Shown: positions 40,301 to 53,483, numbered from the stretch's first letter. The stretch: 64,000 bases of DNA from Clavelina lepadiformis (GCF_947623445.1 NC_135245.1:5959501-6023500), one strand, 5' to 3'. Made by a program: numbers and translations. The notes: generated from the sequence alone by a model not told the origin.

Positions 40301-43300
40301 TCACGGCGGTGGGAGCTTTCCTTGGAACTGTCTCGCTCACAAAATCAACTCTTAGGACTGATTGCGGAGCGAACGTGTGGCGCGTTCCTCTATTAGATTC
40401 AAACATGAAACCAACCATGTCCTTCTTTAGTATGGTAGCCTAATAAACATAAATAAATGATACATTAAAAGAAAAAACATTAAAACTAATTATCAAAAGG
40501 TTACAAATTATTATATATATCTTGAAGGCATTTTCAAAATAAACTTTTACAAACGAAAGAAAGTCAATAACAACCTGTTGGCCATCAGTGTTGCATATTG
40601 AAAGCTCGTCCTCTCTGCTGCAACTTAGTGTCCAGTTTCCAATCAAGATGCGAGCCGCTCCTGGTTTGGACAATATCGGCAACTTTGCACTGTCCTTTGG
40701 AGTCTCACTGTGGGATCGCTGAAGCTTGTCTAAAAACTCAGCTCTTGTTTCTATAACGGTAAAATGATAGAATAGTTAGGTATCATGCGGCAGAAATAAG
40801 ATAAACGAAACAGCCCATCACACAAAAAATACATAGAAGTAACTAACATGGCAGGGCAACCAGAAACATTTGGAATCTTTGTACGATTTTGCATTCTGTA
40901 TATATTTAACAATTATTAAATTATCAAATCACCAACATTAAATACCGGTATTATACATAAACCCAATCAGAAATGTTTAACTATTAATAACAAACAAAAA
41001 GTCTAGTATAGACCATGCCTGACCATGACCAATGTCTAAATGAAAGCAAAGGACCAACCAGCACAATCGCTTCCACCTTCTGGACTTCCACTTGAGTACA
41101 TGGTTGACAATTTACCATCCAGTATATAACGAAACCAACCATTACTCCCATGAGATAGTTCAACGGCAGTGGCAGCACTCCACAGGTATAAACAATCTCT
41201 GCCACGAGCCAAAGTCCAGGTGTCACACCACGTATACAAAATTCCAGATTTAATATACGGTGCGTCAGGAATATCAACAGATGCCGTGCTTCCACGAGCA
41301 ATCATGGCTGATGCTGTGAAATAGAACACGATGGAAATGGGATAAGGAGCTATAGTTAAGACACTGGACAGGGCAAAACACTTACGCTCTTTTATTTCAA
41401 CTATGTCCTCAGATTTATCTTTCTTTTCCTTGTTGTCTTTTCGTTGATCTGTTTTTTGCTCTTTTGTCTGTTGCTTATTGTCAACTTCTCTTTCATTAAC
41501 ATCATTTAAGTTGCTGGCTATGTTATGAATTTTTTTCATTATCCAATCACGTGTGAGTGTTTCAAGAAAGATATCTTTCGATTTGCTGAGCAGAGACTGG
41601 ACGATTTCAAGTGACGCCATGCGACCCTCATCCTTAAACATCATACTTAGTGTGAACAAGTGAACAATCTTTGCAAATTTTCACCATACAAAGAGCTTGT
41701 TTCTCTGCCCCTAACAAAACTTTAATCCAACTTCGATCTATCTACTTAAATCTAATGTCACCTTTAAATAATAATGGTTCTAAGTATAAGCCATATTTAC
41801 AAAATTCATATATATATATTTTGAATTTATAATCATATCTACAGTAGAATATACTTTATTTATAATCATATCATATTTATTTTTAGTATTAAAATCATTC
41901 ACACAAAATATATACAACTTACATGAAAAAGTGACAAACCATAGATATACACATATAATCATAGAAAATAAATATACACACATATATATATGTATAATAT
42001 TACATGAATGTTAGAGATGAAACTTTCACAGGGTAACTAAATGCCTTACAGACGAAATCAAAAATACTTCAGTAATTTATAGAAATAAACAAGTATTTTT
42101 CATTCAAGCATGTGTTTAGTCTATGATTCATTAAAAAAATCCAGAACATATGTCGTACTCTAACAAATAGCTACCTCATGGTCAAGAGCAGCAGATATGA
42201 CATCAGCAAAATTTTCGACCAAATCTGCTTCATCTTGCACGGTCTCTTGTATTTGGGCACTTGTAGCAAAACGCACAGTTTGGAGTAACAAGGCAATTGC
42301 TTTTGAAGAAACAGCAGGTGATACTGCATGTTGAAATGTCTTCAAGAAAATCGAGAGCAATCTTCAAATACAAGAGCAACCATTTTACAAAAGAATTAAA
42401 AACAAAGTCTTGTAAACGGCAATAAAAATTTATTTGAAATACAAAAGGAAACCAGCTCAATATCTATGAAAACACCAACCAAAAATATAATGTACCATTG
42501 AGTTGTAGTAGAAAATTAAAATTAACTTTATACTGAACAAAAAGTGAGTTGTGGTAACAAAACTATGAGCAGAATTATGTAGTTTACTTTTTCAAATAAA
42601 GAGGAACCATTTCTGGATCTCCTTTTACATTTGGCTTGTGATCGTCCTTTGTTTTATTGGATTCCTCATCCTTTTTCTTCTCTTCAAGTTTTGCTTTCTT
42701 TTTTTCTTTTGCTTCGTCCGATGAAATCCAGGCAGCTGCAAGATTTAATATAAAGAAGTTTATGTGAAAAGTAAGAGCACAGTACATAAGATTGAAGCAC
42801 ACTTGCAATCAATGAACATCACAGGAAAACTTGCAGAGCTGAGCAAAAGCTCTTTTGAAAAAAGAATCGCTCTTGCTCGCCAAATGAAAAAAAGAGCGTC
42901 TTTCGTGCTTTCGCACTTCTATGAAAAAAGCATGCTCGCTTTGCCACTCATGCTCCAGCTCCTTTTAGCAAACAAAAAATATTTTCACTCCGGTGCATTA
43001 TGAAAAAGCAGTTTGTATGTTGCAAATTTGCCTTGCAAAATGTGTGTCTAACTGTAGCCTAACGATTGCTTATCAATATTTGTACTAAATGTTTGGAAAT
43101 TTCATGGAATCCAAAGTTGATCAGTTTCACCAGTGACTTGCACACATGATTAATAGACGAGTGGAGAATTAAGAATCTTCTAGAATTTTAAATGTCAATG
43201 TACAATAATAATAAAATATTATTCACTTTCCAAGCATATATTGGTAAAGTTATAAAAATAATGGTAACCTGAAGCAAGTTACCACACTATAATGCTTATT

Positions 43301-46300
43301 GCTTATTTTTCGCCGTTGACTTTGTGGGCAAAAATTGTGAACGAAAATAGTCTAAAAGCAGTCATTTTTACATTCATCACATAAAATTATACTCTTACAA
43401 CAGTCCAAAACCTAACTTTTTTTCATCAAACCATGCTCTCGAAATCACTCCTAAAAAAGGAGCTAAAGGCAAGTTTCAAAATAACCGATTAGAAACAACC
43501 ATTAAATAAAAAAATGGCCAAAGCAGTATTCTTAGTGTCGAAGATGATTTTTCTTCATAAGCCAGCATAATTTAGATAAGTTTCGTTTAGTAAAGAAAAA
43601 CACAACTTCTTAAAATCAGTATTTCATAGTTGACAAATTACGTATTGATTTTCTTTGACTCCAAAATCACAAAAACTTGCCAGGATTTTCAAGCAGTTTG
43701 ACAACATCTCTATGACCCTCATCACTGCGTTCTTTAGCCTTCTCCAGAGCAGTTTTCCCCTCCTCATCCTGCAATGAGCAGTCCGCCCCATGCAAAAGTA
43801 AAACCTTCACAACTGCAGGTCTTCCGAAGCAAGCGGCATAATGAAGAGATGATGATCTTTGACCTTTATTCACATCAGCTGCACGATCACAGAGAAACTC
43901 GACCTATGTTAACATTAGAATAAGGTTACTTAAACAAATTATAAATGTAAACAGCTATACTGCTAAACTGTTTAGTGGTGTTTTAGGTAAATGAAGTAAT
44001 AGTTTTTATGATACCGGTACATTTACCATTTCTTGTGTGCCAAACGCTGATGCCCAATTGAGCAAAGTCTGACCAACATCATCCATAAAGTTGACGTCAT
44101 ATGCTATTGAAAGAAATATATGTATTAGCAACTAGCAATAAATCTTGTGTAGAAAAATTATCGAACAAATAATTTTAATACCATAAACAGAAGTCACAAC
44201 ATTAGTAATGATACCTACCACCACTTTCCACAGCATCAATCAATGCATCTGTATCTTTGCTTCTGATGCAGTCGATGAGTTGGCGATGAGAGCGTTCTCC
44301 TTCAAACAAGTCAAGACGACGTGTGAAGTTGTGCAAGCCACCGAACAAACTTATCGTGTGCTTCGGAAGCGCTTCACGTCCATCATAGAGCAGAATTAGT
44401 AGAAGATCACAGAGACGTAAAGTGTCCAAACAACATCTATAAAAAAATAAACCAAACCTGACAAGTCTGAGTGCAATAAAATAATCAGGGCTTAGGCAAT
44501 TCGTTAACAAGGATCAGATATACAGTCAGAACTTGTTTATCCGAGCCCGGGAAAACTGAGATCCGCACTGTCTCACATGAAACTGCTAGAACCAGATTTC
44601 TTTTCATGAATTTTAACCTTTAATCTAAAAACCTAGCTGCCTGACTCCGATATGGCAATTTAGAAACGGATATGTCAAATCAATAGAAAAAAACACCCAC
44701 CAACCTGGATTACAACAAATGTTGCTTGTTTATATTTCAACTTTTCATACTTTTCACAGATCAATGTTTGTTTAAGACACAGTCATTCACCAACTTTTTA
44801 AATTCCTTTTCTCAAATTATTTTTATTTGGACATAGTTGGATCTTCAGTATCAATTTTTTGAATCTTAATTTAGTTTAGTCCTAAATGCATGCTGTCTTA
44901 CATAAATTTATTTCAGTGAGATATTCTTTGGATTTAATTTATCCAGATACCTCTCAAAACTGACATTTTTTGACAAAACACATGGTTCAGACTCCGAATT
45001 AACGAGGTTTGACTGTACTGTGCAATATTTAAAACTGATCTTTACACAGCAATTAAGGGTCGAAAGACCAACAGACACAACTAACCGTTCATCTCCCTTC
45101 ATTGCTTCCTCTATCGACTGAGGAAGATCAGATCTCAGCAACTCCTTAATAAGCATTTATATTTAGAGAAATTATGTTGTAAGGGTAATTATGTTATGTT
45201 ACTGAAATCTAACCACTAAGACACAAAGTTACAGGGGTTGGAGTGTGTTTATCACTAATTACAAAGTCACTGCAATAATAATCTATACGAATGTACAAAC
45301 ACTTGAAACAGTACCACATAATTCAAAAAGTGGAAACAGTCAATCGTTCTGCTTCTTATTAAATAATTAAGATACAACATTGCATCTGCATGCAATAATT
45401 CATACACAAATCTTTATTTTTCTTGCTTTCAATATATATAGTATATATATCATACTACTTTATTTAAAAAAATATCTTACATGTGTCACAGAAGTAGACC
45501 CTCTACAAAGAGTGGATAGCAAGTTTATGATGGTAGATATCCCAAAGTTATTCTTAGCATCAGGTGTAGCTGACTGGCTGCCACCTGGTGTACCGGATAC
45601 AGACTTTTTAGCAGAGATTGGAACGACCAGGCCGCCGCAACTAAGCATATATATATATATTCAGAAATTAAAACAACTTAATGTAAAGAATGAAACTACT
45701 TTTCTGCATAAATGAAACCAATTAACAAAGTGATACAAAAAAGGGTGCACTTCAATTTTTTCTAAAAGTATTGTACAGAATCCAAGCAAAACATGAAAGG
45801 AGCTTTAACCAGACCAATGTTGAAATAAAATTTCGTACTTAGCCAAGCGCTTTATTAATTCGCTTGTCAATCCATGTGCATTTAATGGTGCAGGATCTAT
45901 TCCCTTCCTTGTGAAGCGATCAGCAAGTGATGCAAAGCAGCGGAGAGCGCCATCAGACACCTAATATTAAACAGTAGTTTAATCAATGGGCTAAGTTAAA
46001 CTAATCATCAACATTGATTAAGACTTTTTCATTACTCTTGGATAAACAAAACGTTCAAAATACATGATGCCGCTGCAAAGTTATCACCGATTTATCAATC
46101 GACCGTTACGAACGTTAAAGACGTTCAATAATAGACATTCAGTGAGTTCCACTCAATATTTTGAGGTGCTTTTCAGTCGAAAGTTAGACAAAAGCAAAAC
46201 GAGTTCATTTACTAGCTTTTGAAAAAAGACTTCTTGGGATTTGGAAATTTTTCTGAAGTCCCAATCACCACATACCAGAAATTAACTTATGTTTTAAGTA

Positions 46301-49300
46301 TCAAAGCGAACAAAGATGTTTACTCACTCATGACGGTCATAACACATATCTTCTAAAACAAATAGTGTCACTGAATTATAACACAAACTGTTTATATATA
46401 CAAATATTTTCAATCTGAAATCTCTTAATCAGTACTTAAAAATAAATCAAAACTTTTCATCTGAAACACAGACACAGAGGTCACCACTTAGCAGTCAGTT
46501 ATAGTAAGAGTTGTTTTTAAATGGCCCATATAGTCATTTTGATGGCGGTCATGAGTCAATGCATGAAGCACTGAATAATTAAGAATCAGTTCTACGATAC
46601 ATATCAAGGAAGATTACTGTTGATAAATTGCCGGAAATTTCCTGCATATTTGCATTATTATATTTCTCTGGCAACCACACGAAATAACGAATAGCTGGAT
46701 ACCATTTTAACTCTTACTGCATAGTATAATGTCATAATACAGTAAACTACATTAATCACCACACCCATGATAAATAGCAAAATTGCTCTTTATTGTAAAT
46801 TGTTAATAGTATTGTAATTGTTCATTTTAAAAATTGTTATTTAATCTGTCAGAAATTATTAAAGTAGTGTTATTGTTTTGTTGCCGACAAAATAGTAAAC
46901 AATAATTTACAGTAGTGAATAAACAACAAAAGGAAAGACAAAATTAGTTTCTTGTTGTTATAATTTTTTTATCTTAATAAAAATTGGATGCATGGCGTCA
47001 CAAAGTCAATGTCAAGGTAAACCCAACAACAGGAGAAATCAACACATCTATCTGAAAGAATTTATAAAACTCGAAAGATAGCAGTAGGAAATAATCTTTA
47101 CAGTTTCCAAATTTTTTGTTCACAATTTAAATTCACATGATATTGATAGTGAGTTTTTCATTAAAAGTAGAAAGCGATTCATGTTCAATAGTAAATTTAC
47201 TTACGTATGGGTCATCGGAATGTAGCAATGACGACAACGACTTAACACAATCCGGCATCACATCACCATTCAACTCAATTTTACCGCAAAGTCTTGTCAC
47301 AACAGCCATAGATGAGTGAAGAGTATCCTGCAAAGTGATTATATCAGGAGTTTCTGTCATGATTTGCTTGTTACTAAAAACACACTTTGAACGACATCAA
47401 ATTACCAAAAACAAAACGTCATGATCTAACACTAGTGAATTAATTAAGATGGTAAATTTAAGTTATGTATTAGATATTTATGTTGCTACTAAAGATCGTG
47501 ACCAATTCGATAATTAATAGATCATCCCTGAAACTCCTAGGGTAACCATCATGTCTTTATGATATGGATATCAAAAGCATTTATTGGTACGGATAATAAC
47601 AGTTCACAAACATACAGCGCTAGGTTTCTGATTAAAGCAGTGGTTCCCAACCTTATTTGGTTTGCTTCACCATCTTTCCGTAAAAAATTCTGTGGCATCT
47701 AAATTTCTTAACAATTTTTGATTTTGCATTGTTTATGAAGCTTACAGCTGGTTACAGATATGTGAAAAATGTTTGTCAAACCGAATTTTTGAAACAAAAC
47801 TGTTTGTGATTAAAACACTATATATAATTCAAATCCCTTATTTTGTCTGGAATCTTGCAGAACCACGGTTGAAAAACTAGATTAACGTCGTTAGAAAGTG
47901 ATTAGGTCAAATGATTATGTAGATAAGTATTTACACTGTCTTTATAATGAACAAAAAGTCCATTTACCACATATACAGTCAGACCTTGTTAATCCAGACC
48001 GCTTTGATTATTATCAGAAAGCGAAAAATCAACCAATCTTGCAAATGCAGCACTGTGTTCAAAAAGCAGTATGCACCTTACTTCAATTCAAAGTATGTGT
48101 AGGAGTTTAAAGAGTAAAACTGCATCATTATTATGCGTAGATAATTAATCGGCTATTGTTTAGGTCAACTAACTACTGTACCTAGGACAATCGTGAATCA
48201 TTTTCGTTTAACTCTTAATAATCGGATTTATCGGATTTTATTGCTACTGATTTAGCTCATTTGTGTTGGAGTCGGAAAGCGGGGTTTCCGGATTAAAGGG
48301 GTAAATGCATAGGAAGAAATCCGTTCCCGGCAGTTTTATATTGGATAATGGGGATTTCGGTAGTTCGGGGTTCAAATTAACGAGATCTCACTGTATATAT
48401 TTGCAAAAACCAAAAACATGAAAGAATGAAACAAAACTCATACGATACAAGGACAAAATGACAACTGAGTGCAACACAGTGTAAATCATGTAAATATAGA
48501 TAATACTATAAACACTGTAAGCTAGATTTAGGGGTAGAGCCAGTGAGATAAGTCGAGTCACTGACAATTTAAGCAAAAGTCAAGTCATTTTAATTACATT
48601 ACCAAGTCAAGTTGAGTTAGTCATGCTCATCAAGTCAATTTCAAGTCTTAAACCATAACAAGTCAGAGTGTACAATATAAACTTTGTTATCTGTTGATAC
48701 TAAGTCGTATTTTAAATACTTCCAATATAATTACAGGCATAGCATTTTATTTCCACATTTACAACGTTTTTGCACATTCAATAAAATATGTTGTAGTGTG
48801 ATTTTCTATGAAGTTATTTCACAAATTACCAAGCAGTTCTACGACTACATGAATTAGTTTGGACTGTCGACCTGAGACACGTCAACTGAAATTTCCGACA
48901 TTAACACAAGTCAAGTTAGGTCATTTAAATAACAAAACAGAAACCAAGTCTACACAAAAACCTGACTTGAGTCAAGTCAGTGACTGGATTCTTTCGATCT
49001 ACGGGCAGGGAAAGAATGAATGCCTTAAATCACAACATACCTTGTGTATTACTTCATCACACTTGCAGATGAACATCAATATGGATGTGAGGCCACCAGC
49101 TTCAAAAACAGCGCCAGGCTCTCTTGTACAAATAAATTCTAGGACCTAAACCAGTAACAAACAGATGTTTTACAAACTTAATACCACAACATAAAATTAA
49201 ATATTACTTATTTCTACATAGCTGGCTATGTTGATAAAATGACAGTTAATGTGCAGGAATAAATCACACTTAAAATTTTTAGATTTTATGACTTTGCAAT

Positions 49301-49926
49301 TTGACAAAATCAAAATTCATCATCTTGATGACTTAAACTAAGTATAAACGTATATAAGTAGTCTTTGTACAAGTTTTGCGAAAAAAAAATTCTTTTTTCC
49401 GTCGCAACTCACAAGTGAACCTTACCTTAACACACTGCTCTGATAGATCCCTGCTAGTACGATCTTCAGGATTGACAAGTACAAGCCTGTTGCAAATAGC
49501 TTTGATGGCTCCATCAACAGATACAATCCTCCTCGTGCACTCGGCAGAGACATCCAAGTAATATGTGACCGCTCGTGCTGTAACTTCCAGAACATTCTCC
49601 GGAGCTGTCTCATCCAAAAAGATTTTGCATAGAGCTGGAAGAAAGCTTCTTGGGGGACACCTTTGTAAATCATATAATTTGCGATAATTCTTGTTCGTAG
49701 TTTAATCGTGCACATTTCATAAGAAAGTGACCGTTATGAACTTATAAGTAACGTTAAAATTCATCATAAAAACACCAGATTCTTACATTTCAAAGCAACG
49801 ATCAACATTATCTGACATGAGAAGAAGCATACAGAGTTGCTCAAGAGCAATCAATTGCATATCCCTCTCCTCTCCAACACCCATTTGAAGCCATTCCAAC
49901 AGTGTGTCTGGATCAACGTCAGCCAT
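28322..49926 (-). CDS. HECTD1: HECTD1, HECT-type E3 ubiquitin ligase (complete, 51 exons)
   Basis: HECTD1 is a large E3 ligase that forms a thioester with ubiquitin and passes it to substrates. Exons in transcript order: 49926-49787, 49660-49426, 49145-49041, 47327-47205, 45960-45839, 45640-45481, 45144-45086, 44436-44219, 44103-44027, 43903-43681, 42735-42588, 42361-42175, 41632-41386, 41313-41059, 40750-40575, 40439-40290, 40033-39889, 39750-39605, 39337-39210, 39010-38821, 38670-38534, 38370-38201, 38097-37944, 37507-37300, 37145-37037, 36751-36543, 36430-36173, 36079-35939, 35845-35693, 35473-35334, 35262-35058, 34773-34681, 34496-34331, 33933-33772, 33541-33363, 33239-33008, 32841-32616, 32508-32466, 32382-32194, 32100-31849, 31753-31626, 31504-31258, 31099-30962, 30868-30719, 30546-30433, 30141-30011, 29818-29669, 29586-29414, 29141-28991, 28838-28694, 28459-28322. 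They total 8,325 nt (2,774 aa; human about 2,610). Armadillo-like N-terminus (starts [16 protein letters not shown]), ankyrin repeats about 375-490, SUN-type domain about 1125-1300, MIB/HERC2 domain about 1305-1380, Ser-rich and acidic linker to about 1920, HECT domain about 2310-2774 with catalytic Cys2709 in [12 protein letters not shown]-terminus KGFHLN. Exon 10 uses a GC donor. Confidence 0.97.
34026..34199. mobile_element. Short pogo/mariner-type MITE in HECTD1 intron 33
   Basis: The ends TATAGTAAACACCGCTTAAT and, inverted from the right, TACAGTAAACTCTGCTTAAT are matching terminal inverted repeats with TA at both outer borders. The body is about 174 bp without coding potential. TA borders with CAGTAAAC ends fit a pogo/Tigger or Tc-mariner derived non-autonomous element. 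Confidence 0.75.
41760..42020. repeat. AT-rich low-complexity tract in HECTD1 intron 12
   Basis: A run dominated by TATATA and CATATATA motifs lies between exons 12 and 13. It has no coding potential; the open frame across it reflects base composition. Confidence 0.7.
44523..45015. mobile_element. Decayed Tigger-like element D in HECTD1 intron 7
   Basis: The left end CAGTCAGAACTTGTTTATCC and the inverted right end CAGTCAAACCTCGTTAATTC are flanked by TA on both sides. The inner right part (ACATTTTTTGACAAAACA) matches the sequence just inside the right end of the better-preserved copy at 52398-53319. It is therefore an old, shorter member of the same family, about 493 bp, in the same orientation. 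Confidence 0.8.
47638..47879. mobile_element. Short hAT-type element in HECTD1 intron 3
   Basis: The left end is CAGTGGTTCCCAACCTTAT. The right end read inverted is TAGTTTTTCAACCGTGGTTC. The flanking octamers gattaaag and gattaacg match at 7 of 8 positions, as expected for a hAT target duplication. No transposase is present. Confidence 0.7.
47976..48393. mobile_element. Tigger-like element C in HECTD1 intron 3
   Basis: The 418-bp element begins CAGTCAGACCTTGTTAATCC, ends with the complement of CAGTGAGATCTCGTTAATTT, and is bordered by TA. It contains the family motif AATCTTGCAAATGCAGCAC near the left end and GGATTAAAGGGGTAAATGCA near the right, both shared with copies A and B. Its orientation matches copy B. 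The middle of the longer copies is deleted. Confidence 0.9.
48540..49000. mobile_element. Possible CAAGTCA-rich palindromic element in HECTD1 intron 3
   Basis: AGTCACTGAC at 48556-48565 is mirrored by GTCAGTGACT at 48976-48985, and many CAAGTCA units lie just inside each arm. This looks like a small foldback element. Exact ends and target duplication could not be set. Confidence 0.45.
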
Positions 49927-52209
49927 TGTCTGGCAACCTTGTCAGTTTATTACTGATGTTGTTATCAAATATTCAACCAGAAGTTAGCAAAATTATGAAT
50001 ATTTTTGTGACTATGAAGGTAACCGGTAGTATTTTTTGTTAAGCTACTGCATGTCACATTCAGTATGAAGATTTACCAGCATTGGAGCTAAATTTTTTCT
50101 AATTCAGTACCAGTGATTTTGTGGAATATAGTAACTAGTGACTTAGCTGTTGACAAAACTTTTCTCAGAGTTTTCTACAGCAAAAGAAAACATGAAATTT
50201 AGGGTACAAATGTACAGTATAAGTATACAACAACTGTTTTGTTTTATAATTTAGTTTTTACGTTTTTTTCATTCAGCCTGTCTGTTTGTCCTATTGCCTG
50301 CCTCAGCCACAGTCCTAATTGGTAAGTACCGGTTGGGCGATATATTACTTTTGAAAAGAACCCATTTTTTTAAGTGTGTAATTGTGAAAACAAACAAATT
50401 TTAGAGTGACAGTGTGCAAATGAGAATATTGTATTGTTTATTTTTCTTGACTGACAGGAGTGAAAAATAATGTTAATCTCATTAAGTCGTGATAAAACAG
50501 TAACATGTTCATCAACAATCAATGATAATGAAATTGCAGCTAAGCTTTAAGGGCTAAAAGCATGTAAAATGGTAAACAAACTGATAAGTTGAAATGATGT
50601 AGCACAGCCACCAAACCCAAACATGTTTAGTTAAAACAAAAATTAACAACAAAATACGGAAAAAGGAAACAGATGTGGCACTTAATAATTACATTGTCAA
50701 TTAAATAAGGAAACATTAAGATCATGGTGCATTATGTGCCTGTGGATGGTTAACGCAAAACCTTACCATGTTATAATAGCTGGATAATTTATTATAACTT
50801 GGGAATCAAACATGCTAATTTACATTGTTTATTCATTATAAATTGGCATGAAAAAGTTTGGTATGCATGTGAATGATTCTAGTTTGTGCAGGTGCTAAAG
50901 TTTCCCTGACTGGAAAGTACGTCAGTTTTCAATAAAAACTGGTGCATACAAAAACACAAATTTTGGCATGATGGCAAGCACTAAAAACTTAATTAAACCC
51001 TAAAACCTCACTTAACCTATTATACGCTGGTGTTAACCAACCAGTTTCTTTTTGTTTAAGCCTATTTATCATAAATCGGCATGAGGATAAAACCTTGGCA
51101 TGCAAAATTGATGAGCATGAAACACGTACATGCAAGTGCCACACTTCCCACTATGGACATTTTCTGTTACAATGGGTCACTCATCAAGATGGCACAAGAG
51201 TTCATCTTTCTGTTTTCATTTTATAGACAATAAACTTATAAACAGCAAGACAGGATGCCTCAGTGTTTATATTACAGCTCAATGGTAACATGTACCGGCA
51301 TTCCAGAATTACCGCCTTATAAAGTAATCAGTATTAGGCTAGGCCTAGTTCCGGTACTGTGTGACTGCATGGACTGTTTTATAGACAACAAACAGACGGA
51401 ATTTAGGCTAAATAACTTAAATTAGAAGAACTCCGGTGTACGGCCAACCTAAAAGATTGGAAAGTTTGGTGTCTTTGGATGAGAAATTCCCTTTAAGTAC
51501 AGTCATCTTAAATCCCAGCGCACTTAGTTTTTTTAAATGGTTAAATAAACTCTCTCTCTCTTAGTAAACTTTCCAACCTGGTCTGCACTATGATATACCG
51601 CCTACCGATAGCGGTTTGTAGGTAGGCCTAGTCAGTCGTTATAGGCTAATACTTGTACCGGCCGGAAAAAGTAAGGCTACGTTATAGCCTAACATTAGTA
51701 TGTCACACCAAGATGCCATTATGTAATCACGTTGAAAATTACTAAAAATGGCTGTTATTAACTACTGGTAGTAGGCTAGTCTGTATGACACCGCATTACA
51801 TGACCTTGCATCAACCAGTACTCCGGAACTGAAAATAGTGGACCTGGAACACAAAAGCACGCAAGAATGCAATGACTCAAATGTAGAAAGATTTACGATA
51901 CAGACATCCTGTAACGTTTCCAAAATTGTTGTGTAACATGGTACACCGTAATAAGCACGCTCAATCCATGAATCAAATTATCAAACTAATTCCACATTTA
52001 AGAATAAAAACACAATATTGAAGCTAATTTTCAATAGCATTAAAATTTTTGAACTGTTTTTCTGTTACACACTTACTAGCCTGTTCTATGCAAGTTTGTA
52101 TCACGGTTTTTTTTCTCGGCATATAAAAATGACTTCAATACTACACGTGTCTCAACTCAAAAACCTAAATAGGCACAGATGTATGGCATGTTATGTTATG
52201 GTATGCATA
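49927..52209. other. Upstream region of HECTD1, no coding exon seen
   Basis: This stretch should contain the HECTD1 promoter and 5' UTR exon(s). No conserved coding exon or intact transposon was recognised. Two TAGGCCTA palindromes (51340 and 51623) occur in its right part. Confidence 0.5.
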
Positions 52210-53432
52210 CAGGGCCGGTCTTAGCAAACGCGGGACCCGAGGCATTAACTTATGGCGGGACCCCATGCCGACTTTAAATAACTTAATGTAATAATAGCAT
52301 AAGTCAAATATCAACTCTTTGCAAATCAATTCCCATCAAGGCTTTGCTTTGTGACATATTTTAATAATACATTCTCTTCCAAGAACAAATTGAAATACAG
52401 TGGGACCTCGTTAATCCGGACCCCGAACAACCGGAATCCCCGCTATCCGACACAAAACTGCCGGGAACGGATTTCTTCCTATGCATTTTACCCCTTTAAT
52501 CCGGAAACCTCGCTGTCCGACTCCGACACAAAAGTTTTGGAACAAATGTGCTAAATCAATAGCAATAAAATCCGATAAACCGGATTATTAACAATTAAGC
52601 GAAAATGATTCACGATTGTCCTAATACACTATGTACACTGGGTAGTTAGTTGACGAAACAATAGCCGATTATCTACGCATAATAACGTTGCGGTTTTTAT
52701 TGATTCAAAAGTACAGTACTGTACAGCATTGCGCTTTGTAAAAAATTTTAGCCGCACAGCTTTTTAGTCATACTATGAAATACTGTACAGTATTTTAGAA
52801 ACGAAAAAATAAATTGTTCATCAACAGTAACAAACAACACTTCCGCTGTCGCAAAAAAATACGTACAGTACATCGGTTGAGTGCGGCAATCTATTGAAGA
52901 CATACTGCTGCAACTCAATTGTGCTATCAGCTTTTGATATCGCATTGCGCAAAGATTAGAAACAGGTCAAAGAAAGTTCAAGACTGCTGGTCCCGACGGA
53001 ATGCTTCGCCATGCAAGAGCGGTTGTCAAACCGATTTGCGACCGCATGTTCGTCACTTCTGGCTTAGAGCATTCGTCTTAAATACGGTGGTTCTGGGGTT
53101 CGACACTGGGTTGGATCATACAAAAAATATAATTTTATTTTAGTTGCTGTCCAGCCAGAAACTCGGTACTTAGAATTGGAGTAAGGTGCATACTGCGTTT
53201 TGAACACGGAAATGCATTTGCAAAATTGATTGATTTTTTACCTTCCGATAATCCGCATACCCCGCTAAACCGACATTTTTTGACGAAACGAAGTGGTCCG
53301 GATTAACGAGGTCTCATTGTATAACACTATCATTTATGCAAAATAAAGTCTAAATTGTTACTTTTTTGGGTCTAAGCAGCGCGGGGTACAAAGCGGTCGC
53401 ATCGCTCGGATTGGCCTGAGGCCTACATATGT
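52210..53432. mobile_element. hAT-like element, copy 1, split by Tigger-like copy A
   Basis: It starts CAGGGCCGGTCTTAGC and matches the element at 61132-61462 through motifs such as AAATATCAACTCTTTGCAAA and GAACAAATTGAAA. The match then resumes after 53319 (AACACTATC versus AACACTGAG, GTCTAAGCAGCG versus GACCTAGCAGCG). The interruption is exactly the Tigger-like element with a duplicated TA. The right terminus is poorly defined, near 53432. Confidence 0.75.
52398..53319. mobile_element. Tigger-like element A, non-autonomous, 922 bp
   Basis: Inverted termini CAGTGGGACCTCGTTAATCC and CAATGAGACCTCGTTAATCC (right end inverted) are flanked by TA duplications at 52396-52397 and 53320-53321. Length, TA target and CAG-type ends fit the pogo/Tigger branch of Tc1/mariner. 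A short frame near 52919-53143 is shared with copy B but broken, and no DDE transposase is recognisable. The insertion sits in the hAT-like element 52210-53432. Confidence 0.9.
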
Positions 53433-53483
53433 AGAGATTGGGCAGGCCTATCCCTTGATAATATCAAAAGGAATGCGACCGAC

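Noticed and set aside
42764..43003. A 79-codon plus-strand frame in HECTD1 intron 10
   Set aside because: The Lys/Ser/Leu-rich sequence is built from GAGC/GCTC-rich and AAAAAG repeats, has no recognisable motif, and is probably repeat-derived.
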